NCBI RefSeq assembly: GCF_004295645.1
Contig: NZ_CP034752.1
Location: forward strand, 372,001 to 436,000
Origin: Limnobaculum zhutongyuii
GTDB lineage: Bacteria > Pseudomonadota > Gammaproteobacteria > Enterobacterales > Enterobacteriaceae
Direction of reading: 5' to 3'
DNA: 64,000 nt
This document shows positions 8,963-17,796 of the stretch, in pieces (the stretch's first letter is position 1; each line of letters starts with the position of its first letter). A program made the position numbers and the translations under genes. The notes under the pieces are model-generated. The model saw only the letters and a program-made list of their open reading frames with translations, made no database searches and was not told the origin of the DNA.

Positions 8963-9310
8963 ATGCGGGTTAAATTGTGTTTAAGCCTTGTGGCAGCATT
9001 ATTATTGGCGGGTTGTTCCAGTACTAATACGTTAAGCGGTGCCGGGCAGCAAGTCAGAATAGTTGATGAGCAACCAGGTGCTACATGCCAGTTATTAGGT
9101 TCAGCAGAAGGTAGTCAGAGTAACTGGCTGTCCGGTGCCAGCAGTGAATATGATTCAGTTGCTAGCGCAACGAACGATCTGCGTAATAAAGCGGCGGCCA
9201 TGGGTGGCAATGTTATTTATGGCATTAGTGGACAAGGGCAAAGCTTCTTATCTGAGTTTGTTCCTCTGGACAGTAAAGTCAGCGGACAAGTTTATCGTTG
9301 CCCAAATTGA
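8963..9310 (+). CDS. yjeI: YjeI-like DUF4156 outer-membrane lipoprotein
   Basis: A 115-aa lipoprotein. The signal peptide ends in the lipobox LLLAGC (Cys18), followed by SSTN, which favours the outer membrane. The body (GQQVRIVDEQPGATCQLLG, AAAMGGNVIYGI, GQVYRCPN end) matches E. coli YjeI. Its function is unknown. In E. coli yjeI lies beside groEL, whereas here it is about 13 kb from groEL, next to the exopolysaccharide operon. GGGGG lies just before the start. A strong hairpin follows the stop. Confidence 0.9.
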   Translation: MRVKLCLSLVAALLLAGCSSTNTLSGAGQQVRIVDEQPGATCQLLGSAEGSQSNWLSGASSEYDSVASATNDLRNKAAAMGGNVIYGISGQGQSFLSEFVPLDSKVSGQVYRCPN

Positions 9311-9322
9311 TTGACTGATGAT

Positions 9323-9350
9323 TTCAGCTCCGGGGTGTACCGGAGCTGAA
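9323..9350. terminator. Strong convergent hairpin between yjeI and wzc
   Basis: A perfect 11-bp stem, TTCAGCTCCGG / CCGGAGCTGAA, with a six-base loop. The T tract after it is short (GTTGTTT). It lies between two converging genes, so it probably terminates yjeI and possibly wzc. Confidence 0.65.
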
Positions 9351-9369
9351 GTTGTTTAGTTTGTGAAAG

Positions 9370-9420
9370 TTATAAAGTTATAAAGTTATAAAGTTATAAA
9401 GTTATAAAGTTATAAAGTTA
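9370..9420. repeat. 8-bp tandem repeat (TTATAAAG) x6
   Basis: Six perfect tandem copies of TTATAAAG cover 9370-9417, plus TTA. The array ends four bases before the wzc stop codon and so lies just outside the coding sequence, where copy-number change would not shift the reading frame. Confidence 0.95.
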
Positions 9421-9424
9421 AGCG

Positions 9425-11581
9425 TTATTTTTCTGATTGATAAGAGTAATACTCAAAGACTCCGTCACCGTAGAATTTGGATGCTCTTTGTTGGACGGCA
9501 TTAAGAACGAGTCCTTTTATTGTCAGGCCATTCTGCTCAAAACGCTTAAGTGACATTTCGACTTCCCTGACAGAACTATGTTCAAATCGAGCAACCAGCA
9601 GATTGGTACCTGAATATCTACCAATGATCATTGAGTCTGTCGTGGCCAGGATTGGTGGGGTATCAAAAATGATCAGGTCGTAATTTGCACCGGCCCACTC
9701 AATAAATGAGGAAAAATATTTATTCATTAGTAATTCTGATGGGTTAGGTGGAATAGAACCTCTCGGAATAAAATCTAAACCATCAACTGGTGTTTTATAA
9801 ACACACTTTTCTATTTCTTTATTATTAGACAAGATATCAGAGAGTCCATTACCCATCGTTATTTTGAATAGTTTATGTAGCCCGCCTTTTCTCATATCTG
9901 CATCAATCAGAAGAACCCTGACTCCTGATTGTGCGACCACAACAGCAAGGTTACTACTGATAAAACTTTTTCCTATACCTGATGTAGCACCGGTAATCAT
10001 CAGAATCCGGTTGCTGGCATCGAGCATAGCGAAATGCAGGCTGGTTCTCAGGCTTCGTATGGCTTCGACTGCTAAATCGGTTTCTTGCTCTAATGCTAAC
10101 AATTTTGTGTGATTTTCTAGCGGTTGTTTTATGAGTCTTCTATTTCTATTCTTTAAGTTTTTAGATAGTGGGATATTGGCATAAACATTTATACCTATAC
10201 TTTCAAGCTGTGATGAATCGTTAATAGTTCTTCTGAAAAGCTCCTGAATGAAGATTATTAAAATTGAAAGGAATACTCCTGCAATAAATGATAATAATAT
10301 TATTAATGATGATTTCGGTTTTATTTTATTTGGTTGAGTAATAGCTTTATCTATAATTCTGGCATTTCCAACAGTACTTGCTTTGTTAATGCTTAGTTCT
10401 TGCTGCTTATTTAATAACAACATATAGATTTCCTGACCAGATTGTACGTCTCTGGTTAATCTTAAAATCTCTTGTTGTGTTTTAGGCATATTAGTGACAC
10501 TTTTATTTAAGCGTTCTTTTTCTTGTATTAATGTATTCTTTTTTTCTAATAAAGAACGATAGGCAGGATGCTCTTTAGTATATAATTTTGATATTTCAGC
10601 TTCTTTAAATGTTACTTCATTTAACTGAGAGGTGATTGAAACCATAGAGTCAAGAATAGATTTTGCCTCTAAAGTTAAATCAACAGATTCGTTAGTTTGT
10701 CTAAAAGTATTTAATTTGATTTCAGCTTCTTCAAGCTGGCGTTTTATCAGCGGCAACTGTTCTCTTAGAAATGCTAAGCTATTAGCGGCTTCTTCTGATT
10801 TTCTCTCGACATTTTGTTGTAGGTAATTATTACTAATACTATCTGCAATTTTTCTTATTTTATCTTTGTCTTGTCCAGTTACGTAAAGTCTGAGTATCCC
10901 ACCATCTTTAGTGGTGTCCTGAATTGATAAATCGGATAACACATTATTAATTGTAGTGAGATAATCTTTTTTCTTTATCTTAAAGATGGTTCCTACAGGG
11001 GCAATAATATCACTGATCAAAATAGATATATTATTGCTTTTTTCTATCAATGCTATTTTACCTATTATATCAATATCATTTCCTTTTAAAGAGTATTGAT
11101 TATCAGGTAAGACTGTAAGAATAAAATCATAATTATACATCGTTTCGGGAATGTCAAATTTGGAAATAGCCACTTGACCTGGTTTAATTCCCAGTAAGTT
11201 AGATAATTTCTCACCAATAATTGGGAAATATTTTTCTGATACTTCAATATTTAATCCTAAGTCAGAAACTGTTTTCCCTATGACCATCCGTGATTTTATT
11301 AACTCTATTTCTGCTGCTGTTGATGGCATTATATTGTTTGATAAAATCTCTGATACATTATTTAAGAGGTTATTAGTGGAATTTTTTTCTATCTGAATAA
11401 GTACGTCGGCTCGATAAATAGGCGTAGTAAATAGAGCATAAAAAGCTCCAATAAGGGTTAATATTATTGTTATAGATACTAGTAACCATTTCTTATCTAT
11501 GATGGTTCCTAAAATCTTGCCTAAATTAATCTCATCTTCTTCTTTAGAATTCTTATATGAGGCACTACGAATTTCTGACAT
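9425..11581 (-). CDS. wzc: Wzc, polysaccharide co-polymerase and BY-kinase
   Basis: An inner-membrane tyrosine autokinase that works with Wza and Wzb in group 1/4-type exopolysaccharide polymerisation and export. It is 718 aa. The N-terminal Wzz-type domain has a transmembrane helix near 34-54, a long periplasmic coiled-coil part, and a second helix near 425. The cytoplasmic BY-kinase has Walker A GATSGIGKS (about 530), Walker A' VLLIDADMRKG and Walker B LIIFDTPP. A tyrosine cluster, FYGDGVFEYYSY, forms the C-terminal tail. It is the last gene of the wecA-like/wza/wzb/wzc operon. Confidence 0.93.
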   Translation of the reverse strand: MSEIRSASYKNSKEEDEINLGKILGTIIDKKWLLVSITIILTLIGAFYALFTTPIYRADVLIQIEKNSTNNLLNNVSEILSNNIMPSTAAEIELIKSRMVIGKTVSDLGLNIEVSEKYFPIIGEKLSNLLGIKPGQVAISKFDIPETMYNYDFILTVLPDNQYSLKGNDIDIIGKIALIEKSNNISILISDIIAPVGTIFKIKKKDYLTTINNVLSDLSIQDTTKDGGILRLYVTGQDKDKIRKIADSISNNYLQQNVERKSEEAANSLAFLREQLPLIKRQLEEAEIKLNTFRQTNESVDLTLEAKSILDSMVSITSQLNEVTFKEAEISKLYTKEHPAYRSLLEKKNTLIQEKERLNKSVTNMPKTQQEILRLTRDVQSGQEIYMLLLNKQQELSINKASTVGNARIIDKAITQPNKIKPKSSLIILLSFIAGVFLSILIIFIQELFRRTINDSSQLESIGINVYANIPLSKNLKNRNRRLIKQPLENHTKLLALEQETDLAVEAIRSLRTSLHFAMLDASNRILMITGATSGIGKSFISSNLAVVVAQSGVRVLLIDADMRKGGLHKLFKITMGNGLSDILSNNKEIEKCVYKTPVDGLDFIPRGSIPPNPSELLMNKYFSSFIEWAGANYDLIIFDTPPILATTDSMIIGRYSGTNLLVARFEHSSVREVEMSLKRFEQNGLTIKGLVLNAVQQRASKFYGDGVFEYYSYQSEK

Positions 11582-11622
11582 ACTTATCCCTACTTATTCT
11601 CATGCTATCTTTATTGATATTT

Positions 11623-12057
11623 TTAGTGTCTAAGCACTTTTGCCCACATATCCGCGGACTCAGATAACTGTTGATAAATTAATTCAAACATTCTTCTGCT
11701 CTTTCCATAAGGATCGGCAATATCACTTTGGTTATTCCAGTGACCAAATAGCATTGTTTTGCCGCTGGTTTCTGGAGACAGGTGATTTATCATTTCCATA
11801 TGCCTTTTTTCCATGACTAAAATTAAGTCATATTGGTGGCATAGTTGAGCATTAAATTGTTTGGCTTTATGGCCTGAGACTGATATTCCATGTTGTAGTG
11901 CAATTTCTGTAATTGTTTTTTCTACTGGGTGATCCACGACAGCTTTTAACCCCGCAGATTCTATCGTCTTATTAGGAAATTGTATTTTTAAGAGCCGTTC
12001 TCCTATTGGAGAACGGCAAATATTACCTATACAAACCACCAGTATGGAGTTAAACAT
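11623..12057 (-). CDS. wzb: Wzb, low-molecular-weight protein tyrosine phosphatase
   Basis: A cytoplasmic phosphatase that dephosphorylates the Wzc tyrosine tail. It is 144 aa from the ATG at 12057 (MFNSILVV). The P-loop CIGNICRSP is at about residues 9-17 and the acid-loop Asp is in DPYGKS near the C-terminus. The ATG overlaps the wza stop as TAATG, so the genes are translationally coupled. An upstream in-frame TTG at 12069 is less likely. Confidence 0.9.
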   Translation of the reverse strand: MFNSILVVCIGNICRSPIGERLLKIQFPNKTIESAGLKAVVDHPVEKTITEIALQHGISVSGHKAKQFNAQLCHQYDLILVMEKRHMEMINHLSPETSGKTMLFGHWNNQSDIADPYGKSRRMFELIYQQLSESADMWAKVLRH

Positions 12058-13301
12058 TAGTTTGGCCAATTTCTAATCCAACGAGTCGACTCAGTCATAC
12101 TGTTAATACTGGTTATTGTTGGAGCTAGTTGACTAATCACACGATTCCAACGGGCGACAGGGGCTGTTGTGACGTAAACAATATCATAAGGTTGCAATTG
12201 GAATTCAGTGCCTAAAACCAGGGCAGAGGCATCTTTTGCATTTAGTTGATAAATATTGGCCAGTTTTTTATCAGTGTCGTCATCAGATTTAATGCTTTTT
12301 TCTTCTTCCAGAGAGTTAAACAATAATGGCTTATCTTCTGTGTCGTTACTCGAATCAATAACAGTATTATCTTTTGTTTTATCAACATAGTTACGAGTAG
12401 AGCGAATAACAAATATTCCACTGGCGTCACTCATCGCTTGATCAATACCATCGGCATGACCCAGAGCTTCAGTTAATGTCATACCACTGCGATCCATGCG
12501 TAACGTACTTTGTTTTTTGACTTCGCCCATAACAAAGACTTTTAAATCATCATTGCGTGGAATGTATAAAATATCACCATCATGCAATAAACGGTTCTGG
12601 GTCAAATCACCATGTTGCATTAATGCATTTAACGAAATAGGATACTTTTCACCATTACGTGTGAGTATTGCATTGTTCCAGTTAGCATTTTCCGTAAGTC
12701 CGCCTGCCTGATTAAGCGCATCGATTATGGTCAATGGAATATTAGTAATAGGTTGTTTGCCGGATTTGGTTACTTCGCCAGTAATATAGGCTTTTTTAGC
12801 TCGAAAGGAGGCAATGCTGACATCGACTTGAGGTGACTCAATATACTGAGCAAGCTGATTCGCTATCGCTGTTCGTACTTGAGCCATGGTTTTACCTTTG
12901 ACTGATATTTTCCCAATGTAGGGATAAAAAATAGTACCATCAGATTGAACCCAGTTACCGGTATCACTAGCACTGCGATATTGACCCGCAGGTGTCGTCA
13001 ACTCAGGATGATCCCATACGGTTACCATGAGTACATCACCAATACCGATACGATATTCGTAATTCTGTAGTTCTTTCTCCAGATCGGGATTAGGCTGAGC
13101 AACTGCGGGATGAACTCTTTGTTGTTCAACTAATTGAGGTGTAATAGTATAAACATTAACCATCTGGTTAATATCAAAGTTCTCATCTTCCTGCTCCTGA
13201 ATTGTCTTATTAGAAGTTGAAAGATGGCTACCGGGCTCCAGAGTACAACCACTTAGAAAGACCATGGTTATTAATGATGGTATTATTATAGATATTTTCA
13301 T
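12057..13301 (-). CDS. wza: Wza, outer-membrane polysaccharide export lipoprotein
   Basis: An octameric outer-membrane exporter for capsular or exopolysaccharide. From the ATG at 13301 it is 414 aa with a clear lipoprotein signal (MKISIIIPSLITMVFLSGC). Next come the polysaccharide export (PES) domain (YRIGIGDVLMVTVWDHPEL) and SLBB domains (AYITGEV and VFMGEV repeats). A C-terminal amphipathic helix ends in ...STRWIRNWPN. An ATG at 13316 adds five residues before the signal and is possible. There is an unusual acidic Asp/Lys-rich insert near 320-355 (KTKDNTVIDSSNDTEDK), longer than I recall for E. coli Wza. Confidence 0.92.
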   Translation of the reverse strand: MKISIIIPSLITMVFLSGCTLEPGSHLSTSNKTIQEQEDENFDINQMVNVYTITPQLVEQQRVHPAVAQPNPDLEKELQNYEYRIGIGDVLMVTVWDHPELTTPAGQYRSASDTGNWVQSDGTIFYPYIGKISVKGKTMAQVRTAIANQLAQYIESPQVDVSIASFRAKKAYITGEVTKSGKQPITNIPLTIIDALNQAGGLTENANWNNAILTRNGEKYPISLNALMQHGDLTQNRLLHDGDILYIPRNDDLKVFVMGEVKKQSTLRMDRSGMTLTEALGHADGIDQAMSDASGIFVIRSTRNYVDKTKDNTVIDSSNDTEDKPLLFNSLEEEKSIKSDDDTDKKLANIYQLNAKDASALVLGTEFQLQPYDIVYVTTAPVARWNRVISQLAPTITSINSMTESTRWIRNWPN

Positions 13302-13429
13302 TTCATATACTGCCATAAAGTTTAGGTCATATTAGGAATACATTAGTAATCCGATAATTAGTGATAGAGCAATTACTGATGAGTGCATTGTTGTGTACTC
13401 AAGATGGAAAACTAAGGCTATTATTAAGA

Positions 13430-14515
13430 TCACTTATATATTACTTGATTAATATTATTATCATGTGTCTGCTGCTCTTTTGTTTTTTGCAGGTTAGATG
13501 CTAATAATTTTAATTTTTTTATTAAATAGAAATAGATGAAGAATACGCCCAGAAACAGGAGAAGCGAAATTAGTTCTTTGACTTTAAATTGTTCTAATGC
13601 AATGCCAAAAAGAGCCAATAATAGAGCCATTGTTACTATAATAAGAAGCGTTTGGCGTGAACTTAACCCCTGAGCCATTAGAATGTGATGTAAATGGTTT
13701 CGGTCTGGTTTGAAAGGACTATTTTTCTTAAGAATGCGACTAAGCATTACTGTGACCATATCCATTAAAGGAATTGCAATCAACCATAAACCTGTTACTG
13801 CAGCAATAACTGCATTATCGCCCTGGGTTGCTAATAATAATAACCAAAGAATAGTAAAACCGATTAGTGTACTACCTGCATCTCCCATAAAAACTTTAAA
13901 CTTCTTACCGAATGGGATACTTAAATTAAGCAATAGATAGGGAATAATAATAGCGATGAGAGTAAGGCACCATACAGCTAAATTCTTTTGGTTTCCTAAA
14001 TAGAAGCAGATACTTATTCCTAATAATGAAATACATGTAAGCCCACCAAGTAAACCGTCAATGCCGTCGGTCATATTAAAAGCATTAACTGAGGCCCACA
14101 TGGCGAATAGAGTGATAATGTATCCAATTTCACCTAATATCAGTATATTGTTAGGTAATAAATGACCTAATGAATAAAGATAGGCTCCATCTATCATTAA
14201 TAGAGTAATAACTAGAGCCTGAAGAATTATTCTGGGATAAACCGGTAAATCGAGACGATCATCTATTATTCCAACAATGAGTAAGATTGATGCGCCAACT
14301 AAGTAGGCTGTACTATGTGGAAGATATTCATCTGAAAAGATATACATAATACACATAGAGAGATAGATAGCAATCCCACCAACTAGTGGAATATGTCCTT
14401 TATGCAACTTACGGTTATTTGGCTTATCTACAAGGCCAAATTGAATAGCGATAATTCGGCTTATTAGTAATATGATTAGACAGCAGGCTGATGCCGAGAA
14501 TAAAAAGAGAAACAC
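13430..14515 (-). CDS. WecA-family undecaprenyl-phosphate HexNAc-1-P transferase
   Basis: An inner-membrane initiating transferase that moves a sugar-1-phosphate, usually GlcNAc-1-P, from UDP-sugar to undecaprenyl phosphate. It is 361 aa with about 11 hydrophobic helices. The family motifs are DKPNNRKLHKGHIPLVGG (about 34-51), AFNMTDGIDGLLGG, FMGDAGSTLIGFT and the histidine motif PDRNHLHH. These match E. coli WecA closely. As first gene of the wza-wzb-wzc operon it probably primes the exported polymer. The housekeeping wecA of enterobacterial common antigen would be elsewhere. Confidence 0.88.
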   Translation of the reverse strand: MFLFLFSASACCLIILLISRIIAIQFGLVDKPNNRKLHKGHIPLVGGIAIYLSMCIMYIFSDEYLPHSTAYLVGASILLIVGIIDDRLDLPVYPRIILQALVITLLMIDGAYLYSLGHLLPNNILILGEIGYIITLFAMWASVNAFNMTDGIDGLLGGLTCISLLGISICFYLGNQKNLAVWCLTLIAIIIPYLLLNLSIPFGKKFKVFMGDAGSTLIGFTILWLLLLATQGDNAVIAAVTGLWLIAIPLMDMVTVMLSRILKKNSPFKPDRNHLHHILMAQGLSSRQTLLIIVTMALLLALFGIALEQFKVKELISLLLFLGVFFIYFYLIKKLKLLASNLQKTKEQQTHDNNINQVIYK

Positions 14516-14556
14516 AGTGTACCTTTAGCCCTTTTGCAAATTTGCAGGGTTTAGAG

Positions 14557-14600
14557 CAGGCTACCGCCCATGACTTACAGCTGCCATTTTGCTGAATTAA
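14557..14600 (-). promoter_or_regulatory. JUMPstart/ops element (RfaH-dependent antitermination)
   Basis: On the minus strand 14568-14557 reads GGCGGTAGCCTG, matching the ops consensus GGCGGTAGNNTG. The upstream bases GGCAGCTGTAAGTCATGG match the rest of the JUMPstart sequence found before capsule, LPS and exopolysaccharide operons. It lies about 42 bases before the WecA-like start codon. By established knowledge ops recruits RfaH to paused RNA polymerase and permits long operon transcription. Confidence 0.88.
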
Positions 14601-15340
14601 TTAAGTTGATAATTTATTTGATGCTATTTCATATATATAAAATAAATAGTTCTAGTTAATAAATAGAAACTATGCATCATATAAAATAGATAGTTAATGA
14701 AAGGAATATTCAGTGGGAATAGGCGTTACATGACTTCCTGTCAGTTTTCTATCTCTGTTTTGCATCTATTTTAAACAATTATGAAACAACAAGAGCATTC
14801 ATGTTTGTTTACTTGCACGACTTTATATACTGATTCTAATTTCAGTAATACGTATAAATGAATTCTAAAGGAGTAGATGAATTAAAGCAACGGGCAGTTA
14901 TTGTTTGTTCGTCTCTGAACTTGTTTATAATATCTACATGCTAATATTAAAAGGTCTTAATATTAGTATGTTGCATCATTAGTCATTAGTTGATAATCAA
15001 TATGATTTATTAAATTGGATAATATGATTGTAAAGAGTAACTAACTATAAAGTAATGAGTTTAATTAAGTTGTCGTAGGGCTTTATGAGATTTTTTGAGT
15101 GATTTTTAAGAGGATGATTATTTTTATAGACCCAATCAACATAGCTGTTAGCAAAATAGTTAAGAGCTTGCCAGGTAATAAATATTCGTTAATCATAACT
15201 TGCTAATTGAGATGATCTGAAATTACGTTGGTCTTGTATTTAGGATACAACAGTTATGATGATGTAATAATTTTGTAATGAAATGGTTTCATTCAAATAA
15301 TATTTACATGGATAATATATTTCGAATTGCTACAAAAGCA
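14601..15340. other. Long AT-rich noncoding leader region upstream of the exopolysaccharide operon
   Basis: About 740 bases with no supported gene, extremely AT-rich. It should hold the promoter(s) of the exopolysaccharide operon. AT-rich regions of this kind usually bind H-NS, which fits RfaH-controlled surface-polymer loci. That is inference. A perfect inverted repeat lies at 14941-14966. Confidence 0.5.
14941..14966. repeat. 10-bp perfect inverted repeat
   Basis: CTAATATTAA and TTAATATTAG are perfect complements separated by AAGGTC. It lies about 425 bases upstream of the WecA-like gene. It could be an operator or a cruciform-forming site. Its function is unknown. Confidence 0.6.
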
Positions 15341-15363
15341 AAAACCCGCCATAGGCGGGTTTT
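15341..15363 (-). terminator. Terminator of tRNA-Phe
   Basis: The stem AAAACCCGCC / GGCGGGTTTT has a three-base loop. On the minus strand it lies just after the tRNA 3' end and finishes in a T run. Confidence 0.85.
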
Positions 15364-15371
15364 CTGAATGA

Positions 15372-15447
15372 TGGTGCCCGGACTCGGAATCGAACCAAGG
15401 ACACGGGGATTTTCAATCCCCTGCTCTACCGACTGAGCTATCCGGGC
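15372..15447 (-). tRNA. pheU: tRNA-Phe (GAA)
   Basis: A 76-nt tRNA on the minus strand with encoded CCA (complement of TGG at 15372-15374). The acceptor stem is GCCCGGA / TCCGGGC, the D-loop AGCTCAGTCGG, the anticodon GAA in GATTGAAAATC, and the T-loop GGTTCGATTC. It lies upstream of dsbD-cutA-dcuA-aspA, as pheU does in E. coli. Confidence 0.97.
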
Positions 15448-15457
15448 AACGGGGCGC

Positions 15458-15486
15458 ATTAAACCGGATCTACGCCTTATCGTCAA
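15458..15486 (-). promoter_or_regulatory. tRNA-Phe promoter with stringent-type discriminator
   Basis: On the minus strand, -35 TTGACG (15486-15481), a 17-base spacer and -10 TTTAAT (15463-15458) are followed by the GC-rich discriminator GCGCCCC. That discriminator is typical of stable-RNA promoters under ppGpp control. Confidence 0.8.
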
Positions 15487-15584
15487 TGGCTTTCTGTCTT
15501 TTAAGCAGTAAATTCCGATCAACCGCTGTTTTTTCACTCGAATTCTATCGTTATGCCTAAATATTCAGCGAAATAGGAGCAGGG

Positions 15585-17339
15585 TTATTCTGCCTGGGTG
15601 TTATATTTTTTGATTTTTTCAATATGCTCAACAAACTGCTCTGCATTCATGAACCCGGATACACGCAGCTCAGTAAGCTCTCTGCCCGTTTTATCGAAAA
15701 AAAGGATAGTGGGTAGGCCCAGTACCTGAAACTCCTTCAGCAGCGCGATATGTTGCTTATTATTCGCCGTTACGTCCGCCTGAAGTAAAACTGCATCAGA
15801 CAGTGCATTTTGTACTGAAGGGGCGCTAAAGGTATATTTCTCAAACTCTTTGCAGGTCACACACCAGTCAGCATACAGATCCAACATAACGATCTTACCT
15901 TTGGCATTAGCCAGAACCCGGTGTAGTTCATCACTATCACTAACCGGCGTAAACAGGCTATGTGTATCAGTTTGGGCCTGTGGGATTGCGGGGCTAAATG
16001 CCCAATCCTGTAATGGGCGGGTAACAATAAGCGCAGCGGCCAGTAATAATAGCTGAAGGAGTCTGATCCATCCTTGTTGGGAACGTAAGCTGACAATAAA
16101 AGCCCAGCCAAAGAAAGCTAATCCCAACGCTGACCACATTCGCAGCTCCCAAATTTCGCCATACAGGCGGCCTAATAAGATCACCGGAAGTGCCAGAATC
16201 AGGAAGCCAAATCCTTCTTTAACATACTGCATCCATGGGCCACTACGCGGTAATACCTTGTTGCCAAATAATGTAACCAGTATTAGGGGAATCCCCATTC
16301 CCAGGGCATACAGATATAGCGTTCCGCCACCCGCAAGCAGATTGCCGCTTTGGGCAATATAAAGCAGGATTGCTGTTAATGGTGCTGTGGTACATGGAGA
16401 ACTGATAAGCCCTGCCAACGCTCCCATAATAAAGACGCCTAAAGGAGAACCGCCTTTTTGGTTATTACTCCAGCCGGTCATTTTGGTTTGTAATGACGAA
16501 GGGAGTTGTAGGGTGTAGACCCCAAACATAGAGAGTGCCAGCAGAATGAATAACGCTGATAGTCCAATTAGAACCACAGGATGTTGAAAATAAGCCTGAA
16601 ATTGCATACCAGCAGCAGCCACAACAATGCCCAGTGCGGTATAAGTTAACGCCATTCCCTGCACATAAACAAAGGCCAGAAAAAAGGTGCGCTTCAGGCT
16701 ATAGCTTTGCTTATTTCCTAAAATAATACTGGAAATCAACGGATACATCGGCAGCACGCAAGGGGTTGCCGCGGCAATGATACCAATAACTAAGGCCCAC
16801 AAAGGGGAGAAGGGAAGTGACTCCTCACTCTTTGTTCCGTCGGTTTGCGGAGGTAACGCCGTTATTGCTACCGAATTACTGGTACTGGTCGTTGTTATTT
16901 CACTTAATGGAACCGTACGTGTTTCAGGGGGATAACAAAATCCAGCCTCAGCACAGCCTTGATAACTAACAGTAATTACAGAGTTGTTTTGAGCTTGTGA
17001 AAGGGTCAACGGTATTGATAAAGAATGCTTATAAATTAAGGTATCACCGTAGAAGGCATCGTTATGCTTTTCTGCAGTGGGGAATGTATAGGGTGCTATC
17101 GTGGCATCTTGTGCTTCAATTTTTATTTGGTGTTGATAGAGATAGTAACCAGGAGCGATATCCCACTTGAGAATCAGATTTTGATTGTTCTGGCTAAAAT
17201 CAAAGGCAAAAGCCTGATCGACACTGACAAATTTTCCTGCAGAGGGTGTTTTATCAAATAGTGAAGCCTGTGCACTAAACGAGGTGCAAAACAGCGTCAG
17301 CCAAAAGAGAATAATTAATTTAGTGATGTGTCGAGCCAT
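15585..17339 (-). CDS. dsbD: DsbD, thiol:disulfide interchange protein
   Basis: An inner-membrane reductase that carries electrons from cytoplasmic thioredoxin to periplasmic DsbC, DsbG and CcmG. It is 584 aa (E. coli 565). It has a signal peptide (IILFWLTLFCTSFSAQA), an N-terminal immunoglobulin-like domain with the redox Cys pair in GCAEAGFCYPP, and eight transmembrane helices with Cys in ATPCVLPMYP and SSPCTTAPL. The C-terminal thioredoxin domain has WCVTC near 493-496. The start overlaps cutA by 25 bases, so it is coupled to cutA as in E. coli. Confidence 0.96.
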   Translation of the reverse strand: MARHITKLIILFWLTLFCTSFSAQASLFDKTPSAGKFVSVDQAFAFDFSQNNQNLILKWDIAPGYYLYQHQIKIEAQDATIAPYTFPTAEKHNDAFYGDTLIYKHSLSIPLTLSQAQNNSVITVSYQGCAEAGFCYPPETRTVPLSEITTTSTSNSVAITALPPQTDGTKSEESLPFSPLWALVIGIIAAATPCVLPMYPLISSIILGNKQSYSLKRTFFLAFVYVQGMALTYTALGIVVAAAGMQFQAYFQHPVVLIGLSALFILLALSMFGVYTLQLPSSLQTKMTGWSNNQKGGSPLGVFIMGALAGLISSPCTTAPLTAILLYIAQSGNLLAGGGTLYLYALGMGIPLILVTLFGNKVLPRSGPWMQYVKEGFGFLILALPVILLGRLYGEIWELRMWSALGLAFFGWAFIVSLRSQQGWIRLLQLLLLAAALIVTRPLQDWAFSPAIPQAQTDTHSLFTPVSDSDELHRVLANAKGKIVMLDLYADWCVTCKEFEKYTFSAPSVQNALSDAVLLQADVTANNKQHIALLKEFQVLGLPTILFFDKTGRELTELRVSGFMNAEQFVEHIEKIKKYNTQAE

Positions 17340-17659
17340 GATAGATATTCTTTGTCGCCTTTGCTGACGGGTAATGCCAGCAGTTCTGGTAATTCATAGG
17401 GGTGATGCTGTTTCAGCTTTGCCATCAGGGCATCCTGATGCTGACAGTTTGTTTTCAGCAACATCTGAACCTCATACTCCTGCTCCAACTTACCCTGCCA
17501 GTAATAGAGGGAGGTGGCACCAGGTAAAATTGTGACGCAGGCCGCTAATTTTTCAGCTAATACTAAAGTAGCAAGCTCTTGTGCACTGGCTTCATCGGGC
17601 GCAGTACAAAGAATTACAATGGCGTTGGTACCGGTATTGTCAGAAATTGCTGCTGTCAT
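17315..17659 (-). CDS. cutA: CutA divalent-cation tolerance protein
   Basis: A small trimeric cytoplasmic protein of the PII-like fold linked to copper tolerance. It is 114 aa from the ATG at 17659 (MTAAISDN), chosen because AGAGG lies eight bases upstream and the length matches E. coli (112 aa). The conserved core is VLCTAPDEASAQELA, AEKLAACVTILPGATSLYYW and EQEYEVQMLLKT. Its end overlaps dsbD. Confidence 0.94.
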   Translation of the reverse strand: MTAAISDNTGTNAIVILCTAPDEASAQELATLVLAEKLAACVTILPGATSLYYWQGKLEQEYEVQMLLKTNCQHQDALMAKLKQHHPYELPELLALPVSKGDKEYLSWLDTSLN

Positions 17660-17756
17660 AATGTTTACCTCTGGATGATGGAAAACATGTTGCATTCAGC
17701 AAAACACTATACTGGTTGAGTGGGGGTTTGTCAGTAACTGGAAGAGAAAGAGAGGA

Positions 17757-17788
17757 ATAGACCTGAAGTGCAAGCACTTCAGGTCTAT
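17757..17788 (-). terminator. Terminator hairpin of dcuA
   Basis: A long perfect inverted repeat, ATAGACCTGAAGTGC / GCACTTCAGGTCTAT, lies nine bases downstream of the dcuA stop on the minus strand. A T/C-rich stretch follows it. Confidence 0.75.
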
Positions 17789-17796
17789 AAAGGCAA

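Noticed and set aside
9370..9420. The 8-bp array as a possible CRISPR
   Set aside because: Units are 8 bp, contiguous and lack spacers.
15304..15537. 77-residue minus-strand frame
   Set aside because: It spans the tRNA-Phe gene and its promoter.
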